Assembly (NCBI RefSeq): GCF_000009985.1
Contig: NC_007626.1
Coordinates: 4,147,943-4,211,942, forward strand
Direction: 5' to 3'
Length of the DNA stretch: 64,000 nt
From: Paramagnetospirillum magneticum AMB-1
GTDB lineage: Bacteria; Pseudomonadota; Alphaproteobacteria; Rhodospirillales; Magnetospirillaceae
This document shows positions 37,781 through 46,816 of this stretch, piece after piece; the stretch's first letter is position 1; every line of letters begins with the position of its first letter. The notes beneath the pieces were generated by a model. That model saw only the letters and a list, made by a program, of their open reading frames with translations, ran no database searches and had not been told where the DNA came from. The position numbers were made by a program, and so were the translations under genes.

Positions 37781-37808
37781 ATGAGCCGTCCCTGAAGGGA
37801 CGGCTCAT
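37781..37808 (+). terminator. Terminator hairpin of the giant gene
   Basis: The perfect 12-bp stem ATGAGCCGTCCC has the loop TGAA and starts eight bases after the stop codon. A short T-rich stretch follows some bases later. Confidence 0.7.
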
Positions 37809-37998
37809 GGTGGGCGTTCTTTCGCGTCCCCACGCCGTCAACGGCGCGGGAGCGGCTTTGCCGCGTGGCGCGACGGAGCATTCCGGCCTGCACGTCGCAA
37901 GCATCAATCCGTTAACTATTGACCGGTCATTATGAGCGGCGCCCCGCTTGGAATGACGTTTCGAGCGGGTCCCGGCACAACCGGAAACGGAACGCTCG

Positions 37999-40020
37999 AT
38001 GACCCAGGATGTCTTTCTGTCTGCGGTGAAGGCCCTTACCGAAGGGCGGCTGACGCTTCAAGACGTGTTCGGCACAGCCGAGACACTTCACCGGGGCGGC
38101 AACACGGATTTGGCCCTGCAGCTTTATCAGCTGTGGATCGGGCTCAATCGCGACCATCACCTTCTCTATGCCGCCTATTTCAATCAGGCGGTGACCCTTT
38201 CGGCGGCGGGACGGCCCGAACAGGCAAGGGTCTCGCTTGAAAAGTCCATCGAACTGAATCCCGATTTCTACCCGGCCTACATCAACCTGGGCGGTGTGAT
38301 GGAAGCGCTGGGCCAGCCGGATGCGGCCGTGGACACCTGGAATGGACTGGTGACCCGGCTGGGCGCCATCACCGGCCACGGCATCCGCATGAAATGCACC
38401 GCCTTGAAGCAGATCGCCCGCGTCCTGGAAGACCGCCACCAGATCGTCGCGGCGGAGAACGTGCTGCGCCAAAGTCTGGAATTGGACAACACCCAGCGCG
38501 AGAATGCCGAGCACCTGCTGGCATCGCGCATGGTCCAGTGCCACTGGCCGGTGATCGAGCCGTTCGAGGGCATGGACGCGCCGTTGCAGATGCGCAATTT
38601 CAGTCCCCTGTCACTGGCGGCCTATACCGATGACCCACTGCTGCACCTGGCCTCCGCCTGGGAGCATTGCTGCAAGATGTTCGGCCGGCGCATTCCCCGC
38701 CTGCCCGACGTCACACCGGCGGATCGGGCCGACCGGACGCGGCTGCGCATCGGCTATGTGTCTTCGGACCTGAAGGCGCATGCGGTCGGCTACCTGATCG
38801 CCGAAGTGTTCGGTCTGCACGACCGCGCCAAGGTGGAGATCTTCGCCTATTATTGCGGCCCGGCCGGCGAAGACCCCTTGAAGCAGCGCATCCGCGCCGA
38901 TTTCGATCACTGGATCGACATCACCGGCATGAATGACGAGACGGCGGCAAACCGCATTCGCGACGACGGCATCGACATCCTGGTAGATCTCAACGGCCAT
39001 ACGAAGGCGGCGCGGACCCGAGTCTTCGGCATGCGTCCTGCCCCGATCAACGTCAACTGGCTGGGCTATCCCGGCACCATGGGCACCGCCTACCATCACT
39101 ACATCATCGCCGACGAATGGATCATTCCGCCGGGGCGCGAGATGTACTGTTCGGAAAAGGTAGTGCGCCTGCCCTGCTATCAGGCGAACGACCGTCGGCG
39201 CGCCGTGGCCTCCGAGCCGCCATCGCGGGCCGAGGTGGGCCTGCCCGAGGACAAGATGGTGTTCTGCTGCTTCAACAGCCAGCAGAAGATCTCGCCGTTG
39301 ATGTTCGATCGCTGGATGCACATCCTCCATTCCGTTCCGGAAAGCGTGCTGTGGCTGCTGGAATGCGGCGAGGAGATCAAGAACCGCCTGTGGGAGCACG
39401 CAGAGCGCGGCGGCATCGCGCGCGAGCGGGTGATCTTCGGCAAGCGCCTGCCCAGCCCCGATCATCTGGCCCGCATGACCCTGGCCGACCTGTTCCTCGA
39501 TACCTTCCCCTATGGCGCCCACACCACCGCCTCGGACGCCTTGTGGATGAGCGTTCCCATCCTGACCCTGTCGGGGCACAGCTTCGCCTCGCGGGTGGGT
39601 GGATCGCTGTCCCGTTCGGCGGGTCTGCCCGAACTGGTCTGCTCGACGCCGGAAGAATACGTGGAGATGGCCATCGCGCTGGGCAACGACCGCCCCAGAC
39701 TCCTGGCCTACCGCGAGCAGTTGCGCGCCGCCAAGCCCAACGCGGTGATGTTCGACACCAACCTGCTGGTCAGCCGGCTGGAGGATCTCTACGCCGAGAT
39801 GTGGGCCGATTTCCAGGCTGGCCGCCTGCCGCGTCCCGACCTGGCCAATCTCGACGTCTATCTCGACGTGGGCATCGAGCACCCGGCCGACACCTCGGAT
39901 TTCACCGCCGAGGACGAGTACTTCGCCCGCTGGCGCCTCGGCCTGGCCGGGCGCAATCACCTTTATCCCCTTTCGCCGGACAGCCGGCTGTGGACCAACC
40001 CCGACACGGAGAACGGTTGA
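37999..40020 (+). CDS. TPR-containing GT41 glycosyltransferase (O-GlcNAc-transferase-like), copy A
   Basis: 673 residues. The N-terminal ~200 residues hold TPR-like helical repeats (NTDLALQLYQLWIGL, PDFYPAYINLGGVMEALGQ). The GT41 catalytic part has RIGYVSSDLKAHAVGYLI, NVNWLGYPGTMGTAYHHYIIAD, FNSQQKISPLMFDRW, WLLECGEE and DTFPYGAHTTASDALWMSVP, all typical of OGT/SPINDLY enzymes that transfer GlcNAc or fucose to Ser/Thr. No signal peptide, so it is cytosolic. It lies 226 bases after the giant repeat gene. The second copy starts within its stop codon (TGATG), and the two are clearly paralogous along their whole length. Its acceptor is inferred to be the giant protein. Confidence 0.9.
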   Translation: MTQDVFLSAVKALTEGRLTLQDVFGTAETLHRGGNTDLALQLYQLWIGLNRDHHLLYAAYFNQAVTLSAAGRPEQARVSLEKSIELNPDFYPAYINLGGVMEALGQPDAAVDTWNGLVTRLGAITGHGIRMKCTALKQIARVLEDRHQIVAAENVLRQSLELDNTQRENAEHLLASRMVQCHWPVIEPFEGMDAPLQMRNFSPLSLAAYTDDPLLHLASAWEHCCKMFGRRIPRLPDVTPADRADRTRLRIGYVSSDLKAHAVGYLIAEVFGLHDRAKVEIFAYYCGPAGEDPLKQRIRADFDHWIDITGMNDETAANRIRDDGIDILVDLNGHTKAARTRVFGMRPAPINVNWLGYPGTMGTAYHHYIIADEWIIPPGREMYCSEKVVRLPCYQANDRRRAVASEPPSRAEVGLPEDKMVFCCFNSQQKISPLMFDRWMHILHSVPESVLWLLECGEEIKNRLWEHAERGGIARERVIFGKRLPSPDHLARMTLADLFLDTFPYGAHTTASDALWMSVPILTLSGHSFASRVGGSLSRSAGLPELVCSTPEEYVEMAIALGNDRPRLLAYREQLRAAKPNAVMFDTNLLVSRLEDLYAEMWADFQAGRLPRPDLANLDVYLDVGIEHPADTSDFTAEDEYFARWRLGLAGRNHLYPLSPDSRLWTNPDTENG

Positions 40021-42095
40021 TGAGCGATGCCCTCGCGGAGGTCCTGAATCAGATCGCGTCCGGCAAGATCGAAGCGACCCGCGTCATCGCGGCGGCCGAC
40101 AGCCTCGCCCTGCAAGGGGCCGATGCCGATGCGCTGGGCCTGTACCGCACTTGGCTGCAATACAACAGCGCCAATCCGCTGGCCTATGCCATCCAGTACA
40201 ATATGGGCGTATTGCTGGGCAAGTTCGGGGACCATGACGGCGCCGTCACCGCGTTCAAGGCCGCCATCGCCCAGCGGGCCGACTTCTATCCGGCCCACAT
40301 CAATTTGGGCAGCACCTACGAGCGGCTGGGACGCACCTCGGACGCGGTGACCCAGTGGCTGGGCATGGTCAACCAATTGCCCGCCATCACCGGTGAATCG
40401 GTGAACTACAAGGTCTCGGCCTTGAAGCAGATCGGCCGTGTGCTCGAGCACACCTCGCTGGAGGAATCGGGCGAGGACGCCCTGCGCCAGTGCATCGAGC
40501 TGGTCCAGCCTGCCGACGCCATGCAGCACTGGATCGCCATCCGCCAGAAGCAGTGCAAATGGCCGGTGCTGAGCGGCATCACCGGCCCCACCCGGCGCCA
40601 GCTCTTCGCCGCCATGTCGCCCCATTGCCTGGTGTTCCACACCGACGATCCGTTGCTGCACCTGGCCCGGGGCTACAAGTACTACAAGGCCAAGATCGGC
40701 CGCCCCAAGGTGTTCTTCGACCGCGACAGCCATCGCGCCGCCCTGGCGACCCGCCCCAAGCGGCGCATCCGCATCGGCTATCTGTCGTCCTATTTCCGCG
40801 AGCACGCCCACGGCTACCTCACCGCGGAAATGTACAAGCTCCACGACCGCTCGCGCTTCGAGGTCTTCGCCTATTCCTGCTCGCGCCGCACCGGCGACCG
40901 CATCCAGACCCAGGTGATGAAGGACGTGGATCACTGGGTGGATATCCTGGAGATGTCCGACGAGGATGTGGCCAAGCGCATCGCTGCCGACGGCATCGAC
41001 ATCCTGATCGACTTCAACGGCTATACCGGCGAGGCCCGCCCGGCCATCATGGCCATGCGCCCCGCCCCCATCGCCGTCAACTGGCTGGGCTATCCCGGTT
41101 CCATGGGCACGCCCTACCACGACTACGTCATCGCCGACGACTTCACCATCCCGCCGGACTTCGAGATGTATTACTCGGAGAAGGTGGTGCGGCTGCCCTG
41201 CTATCAGCCCAATGACCGCCAGCGTCAGGTGGCCAGCATCAACTGGACGCGCGAAGCCGCCGGCCTGCCGGCCAACGCCACGGTGTTCTGCGGCTTCAAC
41301 GGCGTGCAGAAGATCACCGCCCCCATGTGGGAGCGCTTCATGGACATCCTCAGCCGGGTGCCCAACGGCGTGCTGTGGCTATTGGACGGCGGCGAACGCA
41401 TCAACGAGCGTCTGCGCCAGGAGGCCATCCGCCATGGCGTCACCCCCGACCGCATCATCTTCGCGCCCAAGCTGATCAATGCCGAGCACCTGTCGCGCTA
41501 TCCCCTGGCCGACCTGTTCCTCGACACCTCGCCCTGCGGCGCCCACACCACCGCCTCGGACGCGCTGTGGATGGGGGTTCCCGTCCTGACCGTGGCCGGA
41601 CGCGGATTCGCCTCGCGGGTCTGCGGCAGCCTGGCCGTGGCCGCCGGGCTGGGCGACATGGTCTGCACCACCTTCGCCGAATACGTGGAAAAGGCAGTGG
41701 AGCTGGGCAACGACAAGCGTGCCCGTCAGGCCATCCGCGATCGCTTGGCCGCCAACCGCGCCACCTGCGACCTGTTCGATACGGACAAGCTGGTCTCGCA
41801 CCTGGACGGTCTGCTGGCCGCCATGTGGGAGGACTTCGTCGCCGACCGGGTTCCGCGCCCCAACCTCGCCAATCTCGACATCTATGACGAGATCGGCACC
41901 GATCTGGACCGCGACGACCTGGAACTGATCGCCCGCGCCGATTATCAGGACCTCTACCGCGCCCAATTGCGCGAGGTCGATCGCCACTGCCCCGTCGCAC
42001 CCGATGCCCGCCTGTGGCCGGGCGAGCCGGCCCCGCCGGCGCAAGCGGCAAAGGCAGCCGCCCCCGCCAAGGGGAAAGCAAAAAAGGCAAAGTAG
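40020..42095 (+). CDS. TPR-containing GT41 glycosyltransferase (O-GlcNAc-transferase-like), copy B
   Basis: 691 residues from the ATG overlapping the stop of copy A; the longer frame reaching back to 39117 is only the shadow of copy A. TPR-like repeats (ALGLYRTWLQYNSANPLAY, DFYPAHINLGSTYERLGR) lead into the GT41 core: RIGYLSSYFREHAHGYL, VNWLGYPGSMGTPYHDYVIAD, FNGVQKITAPMWERF, DTSPCGAHTTASDALWMGVP. The C-terminus has an Ala/Lys-rich tail (KAAAPAKGKAKKAK) missing from copy A. The close match in order and spacing indicates a tandem duplication followed by divergence, perhaps toward different sugars or acceptors. A strong terminator follows. Confidence 0.9.
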   Translation: MSDALAEVLNQIASGKIEATRVIAAADSLALQGADADALGLYRTWLQYNSANPLAYAIQYNMGVLLGKFGDHDGAVTAFKAAIAQRADFYPAHINLGSTYERLGRTSDAVTQWLGMVNQLPAITGESVNYKVSALKQIGRVLEHTSLEESGEDALRQCIELVQPADAMQHWIAIRQKQCKWPVLSGITGPTRRQLFAAMSPHCLVFHTDDPLLHLARGYKYYKAKIGRPKVFFDRDSHRAALATRPKRRIRIGYLSSYFREHAHGYLTAEMYKLHDRSRFEVFAYSCSRRTGDRIQTQVMKDVDHWVDILEMSDEDVAKRIAADGIDILIDFNGYTGEARPAIMAMRPAPIAVNWLGYPGSMGTPYHDYVIADDFTIPPDFEMYYSEKVVRLPCYQPNDRQRQVASINWTREAAGLPANATVFCGFNGVQKITAPMWERFMDILSRVPNGVLWLLDGGERINERLRQEAIRHGVTPDRIIFAPKLINAEHLSRYPLADLFLDTSPCGAHTTASDALWMGVPVLTVAGRGFASRVCGSLAVAAGLGDMVCTTFAEYVEKAVELGNDKRARQAIRDRLAANRATCDLFDTDKLVSHLDGLLAAMWEDFVADRVPRPNLANLDIYDEIGTDLDRDDLELIARADYQDLYRAQLREVDRHCPVAPDARLWPGEPAPPAQAAKAAAPAKGKAKKAK

Positions 42096-42113
42096 ACATC
42101 CAGCCGGACGTTG

Positions 42114-42148
42114 AAATCCCCATCCGATTTTTGTCGGGTGGGGATTTT
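42114..42148 (+). terminator. Rho-independent terminator after the GT41 pair
   Basis: The 14-bp stem AAATCCCCATCCGA pairs with one G-T wobble, has a six-base loop and ends in TTTT. It begins 19 bases after the stop of copy B and closes the operon. Confidence 0.85.
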
Positions 42149-42349
42149 GCTTTCAGCACAGACAAATGGAATACCCGGAATCACATTGGTACCCATTGGT
42201 ATGTATCTTGGTCAGCTAACTTTCGGGAGACACCGACACTGCCATCCCATAAAATAATCATGACTTTTGCATTAGAGCTTACGAATAATAACCGTCCCGT
42301 CATTTTGCCCCGCATCGGCGACGCCAGCCCGGGACCAAGGAGAGCCGCC

Positions 42350-44446
42350 ATGTTCGCCAATCTGAAGATCGGGACGCGGCTGTTTGCCGGGTTCGCCCTG
42401 GTGCTGTCGCTGACCGCCTTCCTGGGGGTCAATGCCGACATCGCCGGCGACGCGCTGTCGGAGCAGACCAACAAGCTGTATCGCCACCCCTTCACGGTGA
42501 CCAATGCGCTGCAGGCGGCCAACACTCATATCGTCGCCATGCACCGGTCCATGAAGGACGTGGCCCTGGCCAAAACGCCGGAGGAACTGGACCGCGCCGT
42601 GGCCGACGTGGATGCGCGGGAAAAGAAGGTCTACGAGAAGTTCGCCCTGGCCCGCGAACGATTCCTGGGCGACAAGGCGGACATGGAGGCCGCCGCCAAG
42701 GCCTTCGCCGATTGGAAGCCCATTCGCGACGAGGTGATCACCGCCTTCCGCGAGGGACGCCGGGACGACGCCGCCACCATCACCAAGACCAAGGGGGCGG
42801 CGCAGGTCGCCAAGATCAGCGAAACCCTGGAGAAGGTCATCGCCTGGGCCATGGACAAGGCCGAGGCCTTCATGGCCAATGCCGAACAGGTCAACGATCG
42901 CGCCGATCTGATCTCCCGCTCCGGCCTGGCGGCGGCGCTGATCCTCGGCGCCCTGGTCGCCTGGCTCATCACCCGCAGCATCAGCCGACCGATCAACGCC
43001 ATGACCGGCGTGATGAACGAGCTTTCCGGCAACAATCTGAGCGTCGACGTTCCTTACGCCGATCGCGGCGACGAGATCGGCGCCATGGCCAAGTCCGTGG
43101 GCCACTTCAAGAACCAGCTGATGCGGGTGCACCAGTTGGAGGCCGAGCAGGAAGAGCAGAAAAAGCGCGCCGAGGCCGACCGGATGACGGCCATGCGCAA
43201 GATGGCCGACACCTTCGAGGAAAGCGTCGGCAAGGTGATCGAGACGGTGACCTCAGCCGCCACCGAGTTGCAGGCTGCGTCGAGCCAGATGTCGGGAACC
43301 GCCACCGAAACCAGCGCCCAGGCGACCACGGTAGCCACCTCGGCCCATCAGGCCTCGGCCAATGTCCAAACTGTCGCCTCGGCCACCGAGGAACTGGCCG
43401 CCTCCATCCGGGAGATCGCCCATCAGGTGGAGCGGTCCCAGGCGGTGTCCGCCCATGCCGGCCAGGAGGTGAACACCACCACCAGCCAAGTCCGCGCCCT
43501 GTCGGAAAGCGTCAGCAAGATCGGCGAGATCGTCAATCTGATCAATGACATCGCCGCCCAGACCAACCTGCTGGCGCTCAACGCCACCATCGAGGCCGCC
43601 CGGGCGGGCGATGCTGGCAAGGGCTTCGCCGTGGTCGCCAACGAGGTCAAGCACCTCGCCAACCAGACGGCGCGGGCCACCAGCGAAATCGCCGGCCAGA
43701 TTCAGGCCGTCCAGGACGGAACCAACGCCGCAGTCCACGCCATCGACGCCATTTCCTCGGTCATCGGCGAAATGGGCGAGATCAGCTCCGCCGTCGCCGC
43801 CGCCGTCGAACAGCAGAGCGGCGCCACCACCGAGATCGCCCGCAATGTGGAGCAGGCGGCCACCGGTACCGAGGAGGTGTCCAGTAACATCACCTCGGTG
43901 GAACAGGCGGCTCGCGAAACTGGCGCGGCGGCCGAGCAGATCAAGGATTCCTCCGCCGATCTGTCGCGTCAGGCGGAATTCCTCCGTCACGAGGTCGGCC
44001 AGTTCCTCGCCCAGGTGCGGGCCGACAAGAAGGACATGAAGCTTCTGGTCTGGGACGGCGCCCTGAATACCGGCGTGGCCTCGGTCGACCGGCATCACCA
44101 GGCCATGTACGACCAGGTCAACGAGTTCTACCGCCAGATGATGAGCGGCGACGGCAGCCGCGCCGCCGCCGCCATGCTGGCCGAACTGAACCGCAGCATC
44201 CAGGATCACTTCACCGAGGAAGAGGCCCTGATGGACAAGACCCGCTATCCGGCGGCCGAGGACCATCGCCGCAATCACCAGGCCTTCCTGGACCGCCTCG
44301 CCGGCATGAAGACCGGCCTGGAGACCAACCGCGCCGAGGCGCCGGCCGAGATGTTCGAATACGTCTCCACCTGGCTGCGCGGACATATCGGCAATGACGA
44401 CCGGGCGCTGGGGCTGCACCTGCGCGAGACGCGGGCCGTCGCCTGA
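42350..44446 (+). CDS. Methyl-accepting chemotaxis protein with C-terminal bacteriohemerythrin domain
   Basis: 698 residues from MFANLKIGTRLFAGF, with AAGGAG upstream; frames starting earlier are unsupported. Order: TM1 at about 10-30, a periplasmic four-helix-bundle sensor, TM2 at about 187-207 (LAAALILGALVAWLI), HAMP, the MCP signalling hairpin (INDIAAQTNLLALNATIEAA), then hemerythrin from about residue 564. Its iron ligands are seen in DRHHQ, DHFTEEE, HRRNH and GHIGNDD. Such a domain binds O2 at a di-iron site, as in DcrH, so this is a plausible oxygen sensor feeding the chemotaxis kinase. It is monocistronic with a clear terminator; the fusion lies on the cytoplasmic end. Confidence 0.93.
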   Translation: MFANLKIGTRLFAGFALVLSLTAFLGVNADIAGDALSEQTNKLYRHPFTVTNALQAANTHIVAMHRSMKDVALAKTPEELDRAVADVDAREKKVYEKFALARERFLGDKADMEAAAKAFADWKPIRDEVITAFREGRRDDAATITKTKGAAQVAKISETLEKVIAWAMDKAEAFMANAEQVNDRADLISRSGLAAALILGALVAWLITRSISRPINAMTGVMNELSGNNLSVDVPYADRGDEIGAMAKSVGHFKNQLMRVHQLEAEQEEQKKRAEADRMTAMRKMADTFEESVGKVIETVTSAATELQAASSQMSGTATETSAQATTVATSAHQASANVQTVASATEELAASIREIAHQVERSQAVSAHAGQEVNTTTSQVRALSESVSKIGEIVNLINDIAAQTNLLALNATIEAARAGDAGKGFAVVANEVKHLANQTARATSEIAGQIQAVQDGTNAAVHAIDAISSVIGEMGEISSAVAAAVEQQSGATTEIARNVEQAATGTEEVSSNITSVEQAARETGAAAEQIKDSSADLSRQAEFLRHEVGQFLAQVRADKKDMKLLVWDGALNTGVASVDRHHQAMYDQVNEFYRQMMSGDGSRAAAAMLAELNRSIQDHFTEEEALMDKTRYPAAEDHRRNHQAFLDRLAGMKTGLETNRAEAPAEMFEYVSTWLRGHIGNDDRALGLHLRETRAVA

Positions 44447-44473
44447 TCCTTTGTGCCATGGCCCATCACGACG

Positions 44474-44507
44474 AAGTCCCGGCAGGTCGCCCCGCCGGGA
44501 CTTTTTC
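44474..44507 (+). terminator. Rho-independent terminator of the MCP-hemerythrin gene
   Basis: The 10-bp stem AAGTCCCGGC pairs with its complement and is followed by a run of five T. It starts 28 bases after the stop codon. Confidence 0.85.
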
Positions 44508-44528
44508 GTCGATCCCCCCCGGATGATC

Positions 44529-44735
44529 TCAGGCGGTGAGGTCCAGCAGCGAGCCGCGCCGGGTCGAGGGCTCGACCTTGGCATCCTCCGACCGGGTCTT
44601 GGCCGGGCGTTCGTCGCTTTCCGTTTTCTCCGAACTGTCGGCGGCCGACGCGGGCGCCAGCTGGGTGACGCGCGAATAGCTGCGGGCACCGTAGACCGAA
44701 GGCCAGGAGACGGATTGACGGATCAGGTCGGACAT
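44529..44735 (-). CDS. Small hypothetical protein, 68 residues
   Basis: No family is recognised. The N-terminal half (MSDLIRQSVSWPSVYGARSYSRV) looks ordered and the second half is a Ser/Glu/Lys-rich, probably disordered tail. It has no good ribosome site. It lies between the MCP terminator and moaE on the moaE strand. It could be real, since its composition is protein-like, but evidence is weak. Confidence 0.35.
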   Translation of the reverse strand: MSDLIRQSVSWPSVYGARSYSRVTQLAPASAADSSEKTESDERPAKTRSEDAKVEPSTRRGSLLDLTA

Positions 44736-44854
44736 GGCGAAACCCGCGGATAACAGGCCCCAAGCCTACCACAAGTCAAGAGGTTAACAAAAGGTAAAAG
44801 ACGATTGAGCTTGACCCGACCGCTCCGATGGCGCAGCCTTTTGCCCCTGGGAAA

Positions 44855-45331
44855 TCAGGGAGTCCCCTTGTCCCAGCGCGACGCCGCCGCGTCGTCGGAT
44901 TGCTTGGCCTCGACCCAGGCATCACCCTCCGGGGTATGTTCCACCTTCCAGAACGGCGCCTTGGTCTTCAGCCAGTCCATGAGGAAACGGCAGGCCTCGA
45001 AGGCGGCATCGCGGTGGGCCGACGACGCCGCCACCAGCACGATGCGCTCGCCCGGCTCCAGCCGGCCGAAGCGATGAATGACCAGGGTATCATCCAGGGG
45101 CCAGCGCTGGCGGGCCTCGGCTTCGATGGCCTCCAACTGGCGCTCGGTCATGCCGGGATAATGTTCCAGGGTCATGGCGTTGACGGCGGCGCCGCTGGCC
45201 GGATCATGGCCGGCATAATCGCGCACCAGCCCGACGAACAGGCAGATGCCGCCCACGCTGGTCTTGCCCGATGAAAAACGCTCCAGCTCGGCGCCGGGAT
45301 CGAAATCCTCGCGCTGCACCCGAACGGCCAT
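44855..45331 (-). CDS. moaE: Molybdopterin synthase catalytic subunit MoaE
   Basis: 158 residues. The GGICLFVGLVRDYA start, the LEHYPGMTERQLEAI segment, VIHRFGRLEPGERIVLVAASSAHRDAAFEAC and the active-site KTKAPFWKVE with both conserved lysines are present. It transfers sulfur from MoaD thiocarboxylate to cyclic pyranopterin to make molybdopterin. It starts one base after moaD ends; the two subunits are made together. It is the last gene of the minus-strand cluster that begins with uvrC. Confidence 0.96.
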   Translation of the reverse strand: MAVRVQREDFDPGAELERFSSGKTSVGGICLFVGLVRDYAGHDPASGAAVNAMTLEHYPGMTERQLEAIEAEARQRWPLDDTLVIHRFGRLEPGERIVLVAASSAHRDAAFEACRFLMDWLKTKAPFWKVEHTPEGDAWVEAKQSDDAAASRWDKGTP

Positions 45332-45332
45332 G

Positions 45333-45584
45333 TCAGCCTCCTGTGACGGGCGGGAAGAACGCCACCTCGTCGCCGGCCTTCACCGGAGTGTCCAGGTTGC
45401 CGTAATCCTGGTTCACGGCGACGCGGACCGTGCTCATCACCTCGAAGGCGGCGGCGTGGCCGGGCGAGCGGGTCTTGAGGAACGCCACCAATTGCCCGAC
45501 GGTGGCCACCTCGGCGGGCGGGGCGACGTCCTCCTCCCCCACTCCGGTCTTGGCCTTCAGCCAGGCGAAGTACAGCACCTTCAT
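45333..45584 (-). CDS. moaD: Molybdopterin synthase sulfur-carrier subunit MoaD
   Basis: 83 residues with a ubiquitin-like fold: MKVLYFAWLKAKTGVGEE, VGQLVAFLKTR, VNQDYGNLDTPVKAGDEVAFFPPVTGG. The C-terminal Gly-Gly that carries the thiocarboxylate is intact. Its start overlaps the stop of moeA by four bases. Confidence 0.95.
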   Translation of the reverse strand: MKVLYFAWLKAKTGVGEEDVAPPAEVATVGQLVAFLKTRSPGHAAAFEVMSTVRVAVNQDYGNLDTPVKAGDEVAFFPPVTGG

Positions 45585-46816
45585 CGCATCATGTCCGCAT
45601 AGGAGAGGAAGTCCACCATCTCGCCGGGCGCGATGTCGCCCCGGTCCTCGGGGATGTCCACCAGCCCGTCCGACCAGGTCATGGAGGTCAGCACGCCCGA
45701 GCCGTCGGAGGGGAACTTGGCCGCCACCAGCCGGCCGTCCATGTGGGCGAGGCGGGCGCGCAGATATTCGCGGCGCCCCGGCTTGTGCTTGAAGGCGAAG
45801 CCGGCCTCCACCGGGTAGCGGGGCAAGGCGGTCTGGGCGGCCCCCATCAGGCGCAGCACCATGGGCCGGGCGATCAGCATGAAGGTGACCATCACCGCCA
45901 CCGGATTGCCCGGCAGGCCGACGAAGGGCGTTCCCGCCACCTCCCCCAGGGCCACGGGGCGGCCGGGCTTGATGGCCAGACGCCAGAAATCCAGCGAACC
46001 CTGGGCCAGCACGGCGGGCTTCACATGGTCCTCGTCGCCCACCGACACCCCGCCCGAGGTCAGGATCAGCTGGTGCGACACAGCCGCTTCGGCCAGGGCA
46101 TCCCGGATGGTCTCGAAGCGGTCGGGAAGGATGCCGAGATCGGTGACCTCGGCCCCCAGGGCGCGCAGCAGGCCCGTGGCGGTAAAGCGGTTGGTGTCGT
46201 AGATGCAGCCGGGCGGCAGGTCGGCGCCGGGATCGCGGATTTCGTCGCCGGTAGAGAACACGGCGGCCCGCAGCGGCCGGTAAACCTTGAGGGACGACCG
46301 GCCGGTGGCCGCCGCCACGCCCAGTTCCTGCGGCCGCAGCCGGGTGCCGGCGCGCAGCACCACCGAGCCCTTCGAGATGTCCTCGCCGGCCTGCCGGGCA
46401 TTGTCGCCCTCCGCCAGCCTGACGGGCAGCGCCACCCGGCCGTCCAGGTCCTTACAGTCCTCCTGCATGGCCACCGTGTCGGCCCCGTCCGGCATGGGCG
46501 CGCCGGTAAAGATGCGCACCGCGCCGCCCGCAGGCAGCGGCCCGTCCAGGGGATGGCCGGCGGCGACGCGCCCCACCACCGGCAGGATGCCGTCGGCGGG
46601 CAGGTCGGCGCGGCGAAAGGCCCAGCCATCCACCGCCGAATTGTCGTGGGGCGGCACATTGACCGCCGAGACCACGTCGTCGGCCAGGATGCGGCCCAGG
46701 CCGTCGTGCAGACGGATATCCTCGACACCGACGGCGGGGGCAAGGCGCTCTTCCAGCCGGGCCAGGGCCTCGGCAACCGTCATCATGTCCGCGGAGACGG
46801 CGAAACGGTCGCTCAC
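45581..46816 (-). CDS. moeA: Molybdopterin molybdotransferase MoeA
   Basis: 411 residues from a GTG at 46816 that overlaps the mobB stop (GTGA). A longer frame to 47017 only runs through mobB in another frame. Motifs: the PPHDNSAVDGWAFRRADL signature, FTGAPMPDGADTVAMQED, GDEIRDPG, ILTSGGVSVGDEDHVK and GLPGNPVAVMVTFML. It inserts molybdate into adenylylated molybdopterin. Typical length. It forms the middle of the Moco group mobB-moeA-moaD-moaE. Confidence 0.95.
   Translation of the reverse strand: MSDRFAVSADMMTVAEALARLEERLAPAVGVEDIRLHDGLGRILADDVVSAVNVPPHDNSAVDGWAFRRADLPADGILPVVGRVAAGHPLDGPLPAGGAVRIFTGAPMPDGADTVAMQEDCKDLDGRVALPVRLAEGDNARQAGEDISKGSVVLRAGTRLRPQELGVAAATGRSSLKVYRPLRAAVFSTGDEIRDPGADLPPGCIYDTNRFTATGLLRALGAEVTDLGILPDRFETIRDALAEAAVSHQLILTSGGVSVGDEDHVKPAVLAQGSLDFWRLAIKPGRPVALGEVAGTPFVGLPGNPVAVMVTFMLIARPMVLRLMGAAQTALPRYPVEAGFAFKHKPGRREYLRARLAHMDGRLVAAKFPSDGSGVLTSMTWSDGLVDIPEDRGDIAPGEMVDFLSYADMMR

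Noticed and set aside
24612..37907. Long antisense reading frames of 855, 860 and 876 codons across the repeat gene
   Set aside because: They arise from a 24-bp, GC-rich period that keeps several frames open. Their products are Gly/Gln/Arg-rich with no start context, while the sense frame has a ribosome site and runs through the whole array.
39117..40019. N-terminal extension of GT41 copy B
   Set aside because: This part is only another frame of copy A; homology starts at the ATG at 40020.
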